A stretch of DNA of 64,000 bases. Source: Schistocerca nitens (Eukaryota > Arthropoda > Insecta > Orthoptera > Acrididae). The position numbers and the translations under genes were made by a program. The stretch spans positions 717,605,202-717,669,201 of the forward strand of contig NC_064617.1 of assembly GCF_023898315.1 (NCBI RefSeq), given 5' to 3'. Every line of letters starts with the position of its first letter. Positions within the stretch are counted from its first letter, which is position 1. The notes under the pieces are model-generated. The model ran no database searches, was not told the DNA's origin, and worked only from the letters and a program-made list of their open reading frames with translations. Positions 10,790 to 21,972 of this stretch are shown here, one piece after another.

Positions 10790-12600
10790 TTTGTAACATC
10801 TCCAACAGCACCACATTTCAAATACTTCTAGTCTCTTCTTCTCCAGATTTCAGGTTGAGCATGTGTAACTTCCATATAAAGCTGAATCCCAGAGGTACAC
10901 TTTGTGGAACTTCTTCACCACTTCCATATCAACTGATACCGGCAGTAATTTTTATTGAAAAAAACTTTTTTTGTTTGTGTTTATCTACTTCTGATTTCTT
11001 TCACTTTGGCCGTCATGTAATCTTGCATTTGAAGTAGAAGAATCCTTTGACTTATTCCACTACTGTGTCATTGTTAATTCTGATGTTGGGCAAGTTGTTA
11101 TTCCCTGTTCTTCGTCTTCATCTACAGTCTGTTTATCCTTAAGCCAAATTCAGTGGTGTGTTGCATGTTTCTTTCAATAGATTTTTTAAGTCTCCCCTGC
11201 ATCCAGCTAAAAGAGCTGTCTCGTCTGCAAACTTCAGCAGTGTTTCCCTTGAACTTTTATTAAGCTTTCAAATTTTTCATTCTCCTTTTTTATTATTTCT
11301 TTGGTTTACAAGCTGAACCACAGTGATGATAAGCTACAGCCGTGCCTTACCCTTGTCGTAACACAAACTTATCTTTCTTGACCCGGCAATTTTATTATTC
11401 CCACTTTGTATATGTTGATGCAGATTTTTCGCCTGTCTCTGTACTTAAGACCCATTCTTCTAAGGATTACAGATAACTTATTCCACCTTTCATTGTCTAG
11501 GTCCATAAGTGTTAGGAAAAAGGTATGCCGATTTTCTTAATTTTACCTTCCATCATTTAATGCAACTTCAAATTGTGTCTCTGGCATTTTTCTCTTCCTG
11601 AAAAAAAAACTGATCTTCTTCAGTATGTATTCAGTTTTCCATTCTATTCTTTTATTTATGATTATGTTCAGCAGTTTACAAACATGATCATCAGATTAAT
11701 TATCTGATAGTTTTCATATTTATCTGAATTTAATTTCTTTGACAATGGAAATTGTCGTGTCTAGTAATCCTCCATACTCAGTTCACTAGACAAACTGTCA
11801 AACAGGTCATATTAATGAGTTTTATTACAACAAGACAAATACAAATACTTAATTTTGATCTGAGAATTCTTGTAGTCCTTTATACATGATCGTCCAGAAG
11901 TGCAATTACACAGATGTGTCGCAACCAAAGGGTGACATACAGAATAATCAGTCTTCTTCAGAATAGACAAACACAAGTAACATCTCTGGTCCTAGTGTCC
12001 ACTACTAACACAAGTCTGTCAACTGAACTGCAATGACTGCTGATCTCTAACTGTGCTACCTGGAGATTGCTAATGGTAGAGGCTACAATGCGTTGGCTAA
12101 CATAGAGGCTATCGTTGGAGCTGCTATTGAAGTGTCACCACCAGTCGAGTGCAGTACTTATATCGCCTTCATCTAGAGGCCTCTACTGTCATGTTGTCAT
12201 CCTGGAGGGAGCTTGGTCAGCATGTGATTGGCTGACCTCCTCTCACAGCCTTCTCTTCTCTGTCATTCCCGACTGGCGTGCCGGCGCTGACTTTAGGCCG
12301 TAACAGAAATATGATAGGTAAGTCACCCATTTCATAAATTTTTGTCATCAACTAAAGTGACCTCCTACTTCCTAACTCCCACAAATTTCAATAACTTCAG
12401 ACACACATCATCAACTCTTGAGGTCTTCTTTGAGCCCAGATCATTTAGAGCTGTCAAACTCTGACTTCATTATTTGATCACATTTAATCTCTTTTTGATC
12501 TCTCCCTCCTACTTTCGGAGAGTTCTTCTCCATCATCGAGGCCTTTGATGTATTGCCATCATCTGTCTGTCCTTTCTTGGAAATGTGGAGATGGGCTGTG
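10790..12600 (-). mobile_element. Old RTE-like LINE relic split by a solo LTR
   Basis: 10790-11752 and 12311-12600 align loosely with copy A/B. At 11497-11520 the text corresponds to the start of copy A. At 11590-11740 it matches the 'finger' region (an AACTGATCTTCTTC stretch, then the TTATCTGATAGTTTTC block). At 12411 the CAACTCTTGAGGTCTTCT block corresponds to about 410-430 of copy A. No open frame remains. The LTR at 11753-12305 interrupts it. Confidence 0.55.
11753..12305 (-). mobile_element. Solo LTR with 5-bp target-site duplication
   Basis: Begins TGTCGTGTCTAG and ends CCGTAACA (TG...CA ends), flanked by GAAAT on both sides (11748-11752 and 12306-12310). Read on the minus strand it has a TATA-like GATATAAGTACTG near 12160 and an AATAAA-type signal near 11822, so transcription would run leftward. 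553 bp, no coding interior. It inserted into the older LINE. A Gypsy or BEL/Pao origin cannot be decided. Confidence 0.8.
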
Positions 12601-12949
12601 ATGTTTTTGTTCTGGCTCCTCTAGCAGTTTGCTTCCATACTGTTACATAGGAATTTTATTGTGTACCAGGATCACAGACACTTGCTTATGGTTTAAAAAA
12701 AAATAATTACATAACTTTAGTTTTATACTAACAGTGCACTTTCCGTGTATGGTGAAATAGTCGCCAAGATAGAAGCATCAGAAACTCACCCCTGGATCCA
12801 AATCTAATTTCAAAGATTCTGTATTGACCTCAGTTTTCGTGTAATAAAAGTTTTTGTAAATTAATATAGCACACAATGTATTATATGTATCTGGCAAAAT
12901 GACAAGCACTTAACAACAAGGCTTTCAAATGCAAATGTCAAAAAAAATC
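12601..12949. other. AT-rich, nothing recognised
   Basis: No coding or repeat pattern that I can name. Confidence 0.5.
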
Positions 12950-13215
12950 TGTTAGTAGACAAAGGAATTAGAGAGATGAGTACCATAAGAGTAAAGAATT
13001 GCAGCTAAAAAACATCCTTGCTGATTTCATATGATACATTGGCCTGGGATATTGCTTCATAAGGATCAGCTATAGTCAGACATCTCCATTTGCTTTGATA
13101 ACACTTTTCCATTTAAGGTATGTCCTGGTGGGACCATTCTCCATGTTTGTCACTAACAAATGTAGTTAGGTTATCCAGGAAGAAGTCCAAGTGATCATTC
13201 AAGAACTATAGTGTA
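12950..13215 (-). pseudogene. Unknown gene-like repeat family, C-terminal fragment
   Basis: The minus strand at 13110-13200 reads LNDHLDFFLDNLT...DKHGEWSHQDI and then, after a shift, EKCYQSKWRCLTIADP. The same NSHLDYFPDNMGNVSEEQEE-type block occurs at 33530-33640, so it is another piece of the repeat described at 33378-35218. A middle piece of the family lies at 19460-19600. Confidence 0.6.
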
Positions 13216-13229
13216 ATTGATGTTTATGC

Positions 13230-13530
13230 CTGTACTCAGCAAACTAAGCAAACTACTGTGAAGTGCATGGCAGAGGTTTCCTTCCATTATCCCCGTTATT
13301 ACAGCATTTTCCCACTCCACTCGTATGGATCACAGGAAGAATGCCCATTTAAATGTCTCAGTGAGTGCTGTAATTAATCTGATCTTGTCTTCACTATACG
13401 TGTAGTAGTAGTATGTAGAGGTTTTTTTAAATATATTCCTAGACTTCATTCAAAGACAGTTCTGGATCCTGTGTAAGTAATCTTTGGTTGGATAATTTGT
13501 GTCATCTTCAGTGCTGCCTGTCCAACATTA
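13230..13530 (-). mobile_element. LINE 3'-end fragment
   Basis: Complement of the LINE tail wording (about 13240-13330: the GTGCATGGCAGAGG and TTTCCCACTCCACTCGTATG blocks), as at 3540-3600 and 38290-38350. Non-coding relic. Confidence 0.45.
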
Positions 13531-13539
13531 TTAGAAAAA

Positions 13540-13642
13540 GGGTAGACTGCTAATCACTGTAAAGATGATATGTTGAGTTGAAGACAAGCCCAACAAAAAG
13601 ACTATTACACATTTAGCTTTTGGCCACAGCCTTCTTTAGCAA

Positions 13643-13693
<51 letters not shown>

Positions 13694-13777
13694 ACATTCC
13701 CTCAAGTGCCACACTTCACATGTACAGGCATGACTACCAGAGATGGCGATCATATGTGTGTGAAGTGTGCTTGCTTT

Positions 13778-13809
<32 letters not shown>

Positions 13810-13880
13810 CTTTTTTTCTTTTCTGAAGAAGGCTTTGATTGAAAGCTAAATGTGTAACAGTCTTTTAATTGTACCTGTCT
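13540..13880. mobile_element. Foldback element with CA/TG core
   Basis: The left end (13590-13640: AACAAAAAGACTATTACACA, TTTAGCTTTTGGCCACAGCC, TTCTTTAGCAAAG) is matched in inverted order by the right end (13815-13875: CTGAAGAAGGCTTTGATTGA, AAGCTAAATGTGTAACAGTC). Between them lie (CA)n at 13649-13692 and (GT)n at 13781-13808. Similar in plan and wording to the Penelope-type ends at 2325-2560 and 32035-32385. Confidence 0.6.
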
Positions 13881-14176
13881 GGAACTCCTCGTGATGATGA
13901 CTAGCAATCTATTCTTTTCCCCATACTGCCTGCCAGTACTGTCTTCAGCATCTCTGACAGTCTGCTACAGATCAATTAAACCTGTAACCATTAATTCTGC
14001 CCTTCTCTGTGTACATTCAAAACCCCTGTTAGTCCTATTTGGTATGGGACCCACACACTTCAGCAGTATTCTAGGATGTGTCATGCAAGTGATTTGCAAG
14101 TAATCTCCTTCATAGAGAGATTGCATTTCACTAGTATTTCACTAATAAAATGAAGACTGCTATCTTCTTTAATTAC
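13881..14176 (-). pseudogene. LINE RT C-terminal fragment
   Basis: On the minus strand 13900-14100 reads, with breaks, ITCMTHPRILLKCVGPIPNR and TNRGFECTQRRAEL, the VWDPxQ...QRRA region at the end of LINE RTs. It was the target of the SINE at 14189-14377. Confidence 0.5.
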
Positions 14177-14188
14177 GACTGTTACACA

Positions 14189-14377
14189 AATGGCCCTGAG
14201 CACTATGGGACTCAACTTCTGAGGTCATCAGTCCCCTAGAACTTAGAACTACTTAAACCTAACTAACCTAAGGACATCACACACATCCATATCCGAGGCA
14301 GGACTCGAACCTGCGACCGTAGTGGTCTCGCGGTTCCAGACTGTAGCGCCTAGAACCGCACGGCCACTCCGGCCGGC
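14189..14377 (-). mobile_element. tRNA-derived SINE with TSD
   Basis: The reverse complement starts with a tRNA-like head (GGCCGTGCGGTTCTAGGCGC, then CGCAGGTTCGAGTCCTGCCT, a good B box) and has a body ending GGGACTGATGACCTCAGAAG...GCCATT. It is flanked by GACTGTTACACA (14177-14188) and GACTATTACACA (14378-14389), one mismatch, a target-site duplication. The family is the same as 38731-38905. Confidence 0.9.
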
Positions 14378-14513
14378 GACTATTACACACCTTTAGGTGG
14401 TATGATCTTTCTAGTACTGTTACTTATTGTGGTTGCTTAAAAATTTTTGCAGGCACCTGTGAAACACTGCCATGCTATTCTCTCAACATCACTTGATAAA
14501 CCAAGGAAATGTT

Positions 14514-14762
14514 TGTTGTGACTCGCCGATCATTCAAAGTGCCACCGCGCAATTACGCGCGTCCTCTACGTGCGGCGCTGTCTGCCAGCTATGCAGCAGC
14601 TGCGCCACCTAAGCGGCCAGCCGAGCAGCGGCCGCTAGACTGGGACTCAGTGCTCATTCGAATGCTAACGTGTACACATGTCTTGCTTGTCAACTTACTC
14701 TGTGACTTATATGTGTTGTTGTGTCGTTCCGAAATGTGTGTGTTAAACTTGAAGTTCTAACA
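14514..14762 (+). repeat. 5' LTR of Gypsy element
   Basis: Starts TGTTGTGACTCG, ends TTCTAACA. The end region with CTGTGACTTATATGTG precedes the 3' terminus. It pairs with 19134-19382. Confidence 0.95.
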
Positions 14763-14782
14763 ATTGGCGACGAGGTAATGGC
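14763..14782 (+). promoter_or_regulatory. Probable tRNA primer-binding site
   Basis: Directly after the 5' LTR the sequence ATTGGCGACGAGGTAATGG stands where Gypsy elements bind their tRNA primer. The TGGCGAC start is typical. Which tRNA is used cannot be decided here. Confidence 0.55.
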
Positions 14783-14814
14783 TTTTCCTTTTCACCGTTG
14801 ACTCACAGGGTTCC

Positions 14815-17800
14815 ATGACTACTGTCGAGCAACTATTGCAAAATCTCCATGAACAGCAACCGCTTCTCACAGCGGCGATTCGCGATTTCGTCGCGGCGTC
14901 AAATGCGGGGCGTTTCTTGTCGTTGGCTGTACCTCCTTTTCCTCCTTACGACGAGACGGCGGAAGACTGGTCTGATTATGAAAAACGTCTTCGACAGCAC
15001 TTCTTGGCATTTCATGTCATGGACGAACAACCATGTAAGTCTCTGTTCCTTTCCTGAATTTCACCTCAAATGTATCGGTTGTTGTCGCAATTGGCTCCTT
15101 TGAAGGATCCTGCGTCTTTGTCCTTTGCTGAAATGTGCTCACTTCTGTCCGTCTATTTTCAAAAGCAAACGCATGTGGTAGCCTCTTGTGTTGCCTTTTA
15201 TCGTTGTCAAAAACAACCGAATCAATCCTATCGCGCTTGGGCTGCTGAACTTCACGGCCTCAGTCGAAAGTGTCAATTTGTTACTGACGTTCACAAAGAA
15301 TCCTATGCCGATTCCATGGTACGGGATGCTATTATCCGGTCGGCGCCCGACAAAGAAGTTCGGCAACGCGCCCTTCAGTTGGCGAATCAGACTCTAGATG
15401 TTCTCTCCACTGCGCAGTCTTTTGAAATTTCTCGCGCCGCTGGGGCGCAAATAGAGGCGTGGGGTGATGTCGGGGAAATACAACCTCTGTGCGCTGTTGA
15501 CGACGCGTGCGGCGCGTCCCCGCCGGCCGACGTGGCCGCAGTGCGCTCCTACGCGCAGCCTCGGCCTAGCCGTAAACAACCCGCTAAGAAACTGCAGCAA
15601 AACCCCCGGCAACTTCCTTCATGTCTGCGGTGTTTTACGAAACATTCGCGCGAGGATTGTCCCCAATGTTGGGCTGTGTGTCACAACTGCAAAAAGAAAG
15701 GTCATGTGTCTTCCGTTTCCAAATCCGACCGCATGCATGATGTTCAGGAACATGACGCTGATTCTGATTCTGTGTTTGTCAATTGCACTTCTTCCCTTTC
15801 AGGGAAGTTATTCCTCACTGTCCAAATCCTTGGGCAAGATGTTCGCATGCAAGTGAATACCGGTTCTGCTGCCACTATAATTAATTCTCAGACGTATCTT
15901 CAGCTGGGTTCTCCACTCCTGTCCCCTGTCACTCGGCAATTATGGACGTACAATAAACAGAAGATTTTTCTCTTGGGACAGTTTAATGTTGAGGTATCTT
16001 ACAAATCCATCGTTCGCACTGTTCCCATATTTGTGGTCAACCAGAGCAACGCAGAAAATCTTTTTGGTTTTGATGCCTTTCGCGTTTTTGGGTTCTCCAT
16101 AGATGACTCTGTCAATATTGTCTCTGATGCTATTCCTTATGCTCAACTGGATTCCTTGTTGACGACATTTTCGTCCCTTTTTTCTCCTGGGTTAGGCCGT
16201 GCAAACGACTTTGAAGCTCATATCACGCTCAAACCCACTGCTCGGCCTAAGTTTTTTCGGGCTCGGCCCCTTCCTGTGGCCCTTCGTGATCAGGTACAAC
16301 GGGAGTTGGATCGTCTCACTGCTTCAGGGGTCTTGCTTCCTGTCACTTCCAGTGAGTGGTCCTCTCCTGTCGTTGTAGTTGCTAAGCCAAATGGTGATAT
16401 TCATCTCTGTGGCGATTTCTAAGCCACTGTAAATGCTCAATGCCTCATCGACACTTACCCTATGCCACGTCCTGAAGAACTGTTCACTAAACTTGCTGGA
16501 GGCTAGTATTTTTCTAAAATTGACCTGTCAGAAGCTTATCATCAACTTCCTCTCGACGCTGCTTCCCGGCAGTTTCTGGTCCTTAACACGCCTTTCGGTC
16601 TCTATCAATACCAACGCTTGCCATTCGGGGTTGCTAGCGCCCCTGCTCTCTTTCAGCGATTCTTGGAACAATTATTGCTCCCTGTCCCTGGGTGTATCAA
16701 CTACATGGACGACATTGTTGTCACTGGCTCCACCACTGAAGAACATCTTCAAAATCTCCGCACACTTTTTCATGTCTTACAGACTGCCGGTCTTAAGTGT
16801 AATCTTCAGAAATCACAATTTTTTCAGGCATCTGTCACGTACTTGGGGTTTCAACTCTCTCGGGATGGTATTCGTCCGCTTCAACAAACTGTCGTTGCGA
16901 TCGATGCCCTTCCTCGCCCTACATCTGTTAAGGAACTGCAGGCCTTCTTGGGGAAAATAGCATACTATCACAAGTTTTTACCGTCTGCGGCTTCAGTGGC
17001 TCAGCCGTTGCATCGCCTGTTGCATAAAAATGTGCCTTTTCACTGGTCCGCGTCATGTGAAGCGGCTTTCCAGAAGTTGAAGACTATGCCGAAACAGGCC
17101 CCGTGCCTGGCTACGTATCGACCTGGCCAACATCTTGTTCTTGCCACAGACGCCTCTCAATACGAGGTCGGTGCAGTCCTTGCTTACCATTTTCTGACGG
17201 TTCGGAACAACCCATTGCTTATGCCTCCAAAACGCTCACGGATGCCCAACAAAAGTATTCTCAAATTGAGAAAGAAGCTTTGGCCATCATTTATGCTCTT
17301 CATAAGTTTGGTGTCTTTCTCTATGGCTCAAAATTTCATCTTGTTACAGATCACAAACCACTTGTTTCCTTGTTTCCTCCATCGACGTCACTTCCCGACA
17401 AGGCTGCACACCGCCTCCAGCATTGGGCTCTTTACTTGTCTCGTTTAAATTATGAGATTCATTTCTGGCCAACAGCTCAACATGCGAATGCTGATGCTCT
17501 GTCTCGCCTTCCCATGGGTCCTGATCAGGCATTCGATAGGGACGAACTTTCGTGTTTCCACCTGGATGTTGCCGAGCAGCGGGTTGTGGATGGGTTCCCC
17601 ATCACTGGGGACAGGCTGGCGGCTGCTACGGGTTCTGACCCTACCCTCTCCCGGGTTTTACGCTGTATTCAGAAGGGTTGGCCAGATCGCCCGTCCGCTA
17701 AGACTTCTGATCCGTTGCGGAACTACTACACTTTGCTCTACCGCCTCACGGCTAGGGATGGTGTTATCCTCCTCTCCACTGACAATGCTTTGCCGCGTGT

Positions 17801-19133
17801 TGTGGTACCTGCGTCTTTGCGTGCTTCGGTCTTGCGCCTCCTTCACCAAGGGCACTGGGGTGTGTCTCGAACAAAATCTCTGGCGCGCCGTCATGTGTAC
17901 TGGCCTGGCATCGACTCTGAAATAGCACACATGGTCGCTGCCTGCGACCCTTGTGCGTCCCAGGCCGCTGCCCCGAAGTCATCTTTGTCACCGTGGCCTT
18001 CGCCTGAGAAGCCCTGGGAGCGCATTCATGCTGACTTTGCGGGACCCTTTTTAGGTACTTATTGGCTCCTCGTAATTGACGCCTACTCTAACTTTCCTTT
18101 CATTGTCCGTTGCAAGTCACCTGCCACCGCGACAACCACCAGTGCTCTCACCCGCATTTTTTCTTTGGAAGTTCTCCCCTCCACTCTTGTTACTGATAAT
18201 GGTCCGCAATTTGCCTCTTCCGAATTTGCGGATTTTTGCGCTCGTCACGGCGTTGCGCATGTCACGGCCCCGCCGTTCCATCCACAATCCAACGGTGAGG
18301 CTGAAAGACTGGTCCGCACATTTAAGGCTCAGATGCGGAAACTTCTGACTTCTTCTGCTGCTGATGATGCGCTTCTCCAGTTTCTGGCGTCTTACTGTTT
18401 CACCCCCATGGGCGACCACAGCCTGGCTGAGCTCTTACATGGCCGACAGCCCCGCACCCTACTTAATCTTCTGCGGCCTCCCACCTCACGGCCGCGGGTG
18501 CCTTCAGTTGGCCGGTTCACCGCCGACGACCTCGTCTCTGTACGGGGATATGGCAGGCAGCCAAAATGGAGCCCGGGCCGCATTTTACGACACCGTGGCA
18601 GACGCCTGTATGAAATAGAGATGGACACGGGTGTTGCAGTGCGTCATTCGGACCAGCTTCGGCCTCGGGTGCCAGCAACGTCTGTTCCGAATGTCGCCAC
18701 ACCACCTTTGGCTCTACCTGACGCTCAGGATCTTGGCATCTCTCAATACTCACAACACAGCCCTCTCACCGTCATCGCGATGGCAGCAGCAGAACGGACG
18801 CCACCAGGAGACGTACCCATGCAGGAACTGGAGGACCATCCTCTGTCAGAGCAAATCTACTCGCCTCCTCCTCCAACGGACGCCGACACATCTCCCATGT
18901 CTCCTGTCATATCAACTGGACTTGCCGCAATGGGCAGATTGGTGCATGGTGCCCCAGCAGATTCGACCCCTACGACTCCTGTCATCTCGACCCGTTATCA
19001 TCGGGGACACTTCCGTCCATACGGGAAGCCTCCTCCTCGAGACTTTATGGCGAGTCAACCAACGCCTATGGATGTTAGCCATCTCCAGGACACCTCCATC
19101 ATGACCAGTGCAACAATTTCAAAGGGGGAAAAG
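14815..19133 (+). pseudogene. Gypsy gag-pol polyprotein, degraded
   Basis: The chosen start ATG at 14815 lies 53 bases after the LTR. Order seen: gag (14815-about 15600), nucleocapsid zinc knuckles (15630-15715), aspartic protease (about 15840-16100), RT (about 16190-16920, motif YMDD at 16702), RNase H (about 17130-17510), integrase (about 17800-18450, with DNGPQF at 18197 and the HPQSNGEAERL block). Breaks: TGA at 15055 and TAA at 16420 and TAG at 16504, all in the same frame, plus a one-base loss near 17190 in RNase H that moves the rest to another frame. Key residues are altered: the second zinc knuckle has Ser where the last Cys belongs, and the protease reads NTGSA where DTGSA is expected. 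The final frame has no stop before the 3' LTR and runs about 100 bases into it. Not functional. Confidence 0.93.
19118..19133 (+). promoter_or_regulatory. Polypurine tract
   Basis: AAAGGGGGAAAAG sits immediately before the 3' LTR, the usual plus-strand priming site. Confidence 0.8.
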
Positions 19134-19382
19134 TGTTGTGACTCGTCGATCATTCAAAGTGCTGCCGCGCAATTACGCGCGTCCTCTAGGTGCGGTGCTG
19201 TCTGCCAACTGTGCAGCAGCTGCGCCACCTAAGCGACCAGCCGAGCAGCAGCCGCGAGACTGGGACTCGGTGCTCATTCGAATGCTAACATGTACACATG
19301 TCTTGCTTGTCAACTTACTCTGTGACTTATATGTGTTGTTGTGTCATTCCGAAATATATGTATTAAACTTGAAGTTCCAACA
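19134..19382 (+). repeat. 3' LTR of Gypsy element
   Basis: Starts TGTTGTGACTCG, ends TTCCAACA, 249 bp, same length as the 5' LTR with about 17 substitutions and no indels seen. Confidence 0.95.
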
Positions 19383-19459
19383 ATGTTTATCAACCATTAT
19401 TTCCCTAATTTACAATACTACAAATATTCTTTCCTGTATTTTTTCTTCTCTCATCCCTG

Positions 19460-19600
19460 GTAACTTTTTTGCAAGTACATGAGTCCATGTGGATTTTTGT
19501 CCATGGCCGTCACAAAGTTTATGATGAGACCCAGTTCAATGAGGAACGGAAGTGGAGACAAGTTTTTGGTGTCAACATGCGGAACATTCACTACATTTTT
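19460..19600 (-). pseudogene. Unknown gene-like repeat family, middle fragment
   Basis: The minus frame 19451-19654 contains DTKNLSPLPFLIELGLIINF followed by VTAMDK, parallel to VDPKNVLLPPPHIKLGLMKQ at about 33950-34010. It lies next to the Gypsy 3' LTR. The C-terminal fragment of the family is at 12950-13215, so one copy may have been split by later insertions. Confidence 0.6.
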
Positions 19601-19659
19601 CTGTCCAGGCAGTTTTACCCACAATAGTGGTGTTTTCTGTCTCTGTTGTCTCACTCACA

Positions 19660-20033
19660 TAATTAGCAGCAGTGGTTTGTGTACACAAGCTGGATGCTGA
19701 GAAGAATTATGACTTCCTCCAGACCACCCTATGCATACCATTTGTATTTCTCATACTGAATAAATGGGTAGAGTCTGTCTGTACACTGGTAAAGTCACAC
19801 GTGACATGATTATGACGTGTATATGCTGTATTGAACACAACAGAGGCTGTGTATTGACTTTCATGATCATTTGAGACGCTAAACTGTAGTAGTCATTCTG
19901 GCACACGAATTAAAGGAGCAGGTCTTCAGTTAGTAAATTTATCCCCATTTTGGAAGTGTGAACCTACCAACTTTTGCAAAAAAAGACCTTGCAATATGAT
20001 GTAAATGGTAAAATGAGGGGTTTTGGAAGCTAC
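19660..20033. other. Intergenic or intronic, nothing recognised
   Basis: No coding or repeat pattern identified by eye. Confidence 0.5.
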
Positions 20034-20110
20034 ATCACTGTGGCTCAGTCAGTAAAATGTAGTTTTATGATGACAGATATCATGTGTTCGAAGCTACTGA
20101 GCGTCCATTC
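20034..20110 (+). repeat. tRNA-like remnant (possible SINE head)
   Basis: GTGGCTCAGTCAGTAAAATG resembles a pol III A box region and GTGTTCGAAGCTACTG resembles a B box about 45 bases later. No convincing cloverleaf, so not a functional tRNA. Confidence 0.35.
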
Positions 20111-20689
20111 TTTTTATAGTGCAAAAACTGCTGCCTAGTAGGAGTGTGGTACTGAGTCAATATTAAACCCAGAATTACCTTCAGAAATGATTCCAGTTAT
20201 TAAAACTGAAAACTGAAATGTTTAACACCAAAGCATAATTCGACAGATATCTGCCATATTGTCAACCAATTACACATACTGGTATCATTGATGAACTGCA
20301 TCAGTGTATCTGAAGCTGTTCCAGTACTTTATTAGTAAGGATTATTGATTCTCACCTTCAAACACACTTCTGAGATTTTCAGCCTTACCAGGGAGAAAGG
20401 CAGGTGTTGGTCTGATTTCATTTCTGTGTACATGATAGATGCAGCATTTTTGCTGAAAGTAGCTGACCAAAGAGCGTTTCTCTCAAACACCAGTTTCAAG
20501 TGACTGTTCTGAGCTGACATTATTTGCAAATGGTTCTTTTTATAAGTAAACTATAAAGTTTTGTTACTATTACTCATCACAATCCTAAAAACGTAGGGCA
20601 TGACTAATGGCAGTGAAAGTAAGCAAAGTCATCTGCCCTAACACACAAAACATAAAGTGCTGTCCTTAGATGTAAAAGGGCATAGTGTT
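20111..20689. other. Nothing recognised
   Basis: AT-rich sequence without named repeats or conserved coding pattern. Confidence 0.5.
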
Positions 20690-21000
20690 CTGTAGATCAG
20701 TTTACCTACTCCAAAACTAAACTCTGCCCTAACATGTCTCGGAAGACACTGACATTACAGACCAACCACCATGTCATCCTCAGCCTACAGGCCAGTGTCA
20801 GTTTTCTTGACTGGAGCCACTACTTCTCAATCAAGTAGCTCCTCAGTGTACCTCACAAGGGCTGAGTGCTCCACACTTGCCAACAGCACTTGCAAAGTGG
20901 ACGGTCATTCATCTAAGTGCCAGCCAAACCTGACGTTGCTTATCTTTGGTTTGAAGGGAACCAGTGTTACCACAGTGGCAAGGCCATTGGTAGATTATTT
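20690..21000 (-). mobile_element. 5S rRNA-derived SINE
   Basis: The reverse complement of about 20880-20995 follows 5S rRNA: AACACTGGTTCCCTTCAAAC corresponds to the ACACCGGTTCTCGTCCGATC region, AAGATAAGCAACGTCAGG to the internal A-box region (GAAGTTAAGCAGC...), and CTTAGATGAATGACCGTC to the C box (TTGGATGGGTGACCGCC). A non-5S body continues down to about 20690. A 5S-headed SINE (SINE3 type) fits. A diverged 5S pseudogene with unrelated flank is the alternative. Confidence 0.7.
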
Positions 21001-21972
21001 TTCCAGGTGGCTTAAATCTTCATCCCATTTTACTAGAAAGTCAGCATGTACAGAACTCTTCAATTCATTATTCATAATCATTTGGAAACTTCATGAAAGT
21101 ACTGTTGCAAATTTTAAAATGTGTTGAAAGTGTCAATGCTGCTGTCAATGGCATTGTCATAAATATCCTCAAAGCTCTTTTGATTTTGGCATAAGCATTT
21201 CTTAATCTGTACCTTGAAGTAGGGAGGGGGATGGGGGAGAGAGAGAGAGAGAGAGAGAGATAAAAATGTTTCAATCAAGGTGGCCTACTGAAATAAATGT
21301 ATAATGTGAAATCTTCAATGCTCAGCAAAAAGATTACTGATTCCTAATAAACTTTACATAACAACAATTTATGTTACTTTAACAGTGAGATTCCATTACC
21401 ATCAACTTGATATTCAAACTGTAATTTATATCTAACAGTCCTTTTTTTCAGTGTAACAAATGAAATGTACCACAACTTATGCAGGAAAACTGTGAATTAA
21501 AAAAAATTATATATAATGCAAAGTTGTGAAAAACTAACTAGCATTAAAAGCGTAAACTTTCTTGTTAACAGTATTAAATGCCTGTGAAGAAATTGCCATT
21601 ATTTCAAAGTAAAATAATGAGTACTTATTTCGTGTGTGTGCTTTATTTGACTCGTTATGATGTACTGTCTTTACAGTGTGAACATTGTTTTCCATTTCAG
21701 CTTAGTAATCAAAACACATGTTTACTAAACTGTGTGCTCCCACCATAGTTGTTATATTGAGAGAATTGGGTCTTCACAGTCTGTAACATTATAAAAATAT
21801 TCTATATTGTTATTATGACATGCTTAACAGTATAGTGATCAACAGTGTGTGCAACTCCATTGGGGAATATATTGTCATAGTCAGGAGAAGTCCAATGTAT
21901 AGTTAAGATTTAAGCTCTGTCTTTGTGTGTCCTATGTGTGTGTCAACTTAACAAACTGATGTTTGAATGCAG
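21001..21972. other. Intron or upstream sequence of drebrin-like gene
   Basis: AT-rich with a short (GA)n at about 21237-21260. No exon found. It ends in the acceptor TTTGAATGCAG before 21973. Confidence 0.6.

Larger units (their letters stand above)
14514..19382 (+). mobile_element. Complete but decayed Ty3/Gypsy LTR retrotransposon
   Basis: 4.87 kb element with two 249-bp LTRs, a primer-binding region, gag-pol and a polypurine tract. It is flanked by a 5-bp duplication ATGTT (14509-14513 and 19383-19387). By eye the two LTRs differ at about 17 of 249 positions (about 7 percent), so this is not a recent insertion. No env-like frame is present. The gag-pol frame is one continuous reading (no gag/pol frameshift design) broken by three in-frame stops and one frameshift. 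Internal base composition is clearly more GC-rich than the surroundings. Confidence 0.95.

Noticed and set aside
1..21972. Upstream drebrin-like exon (protein N-terminus)
   Set aside because: Searched by eye for the expected W.LFGYEG(Q/N)T(N)-type coding before an exon boundary; none found, so it is assumed to lie outside the window.
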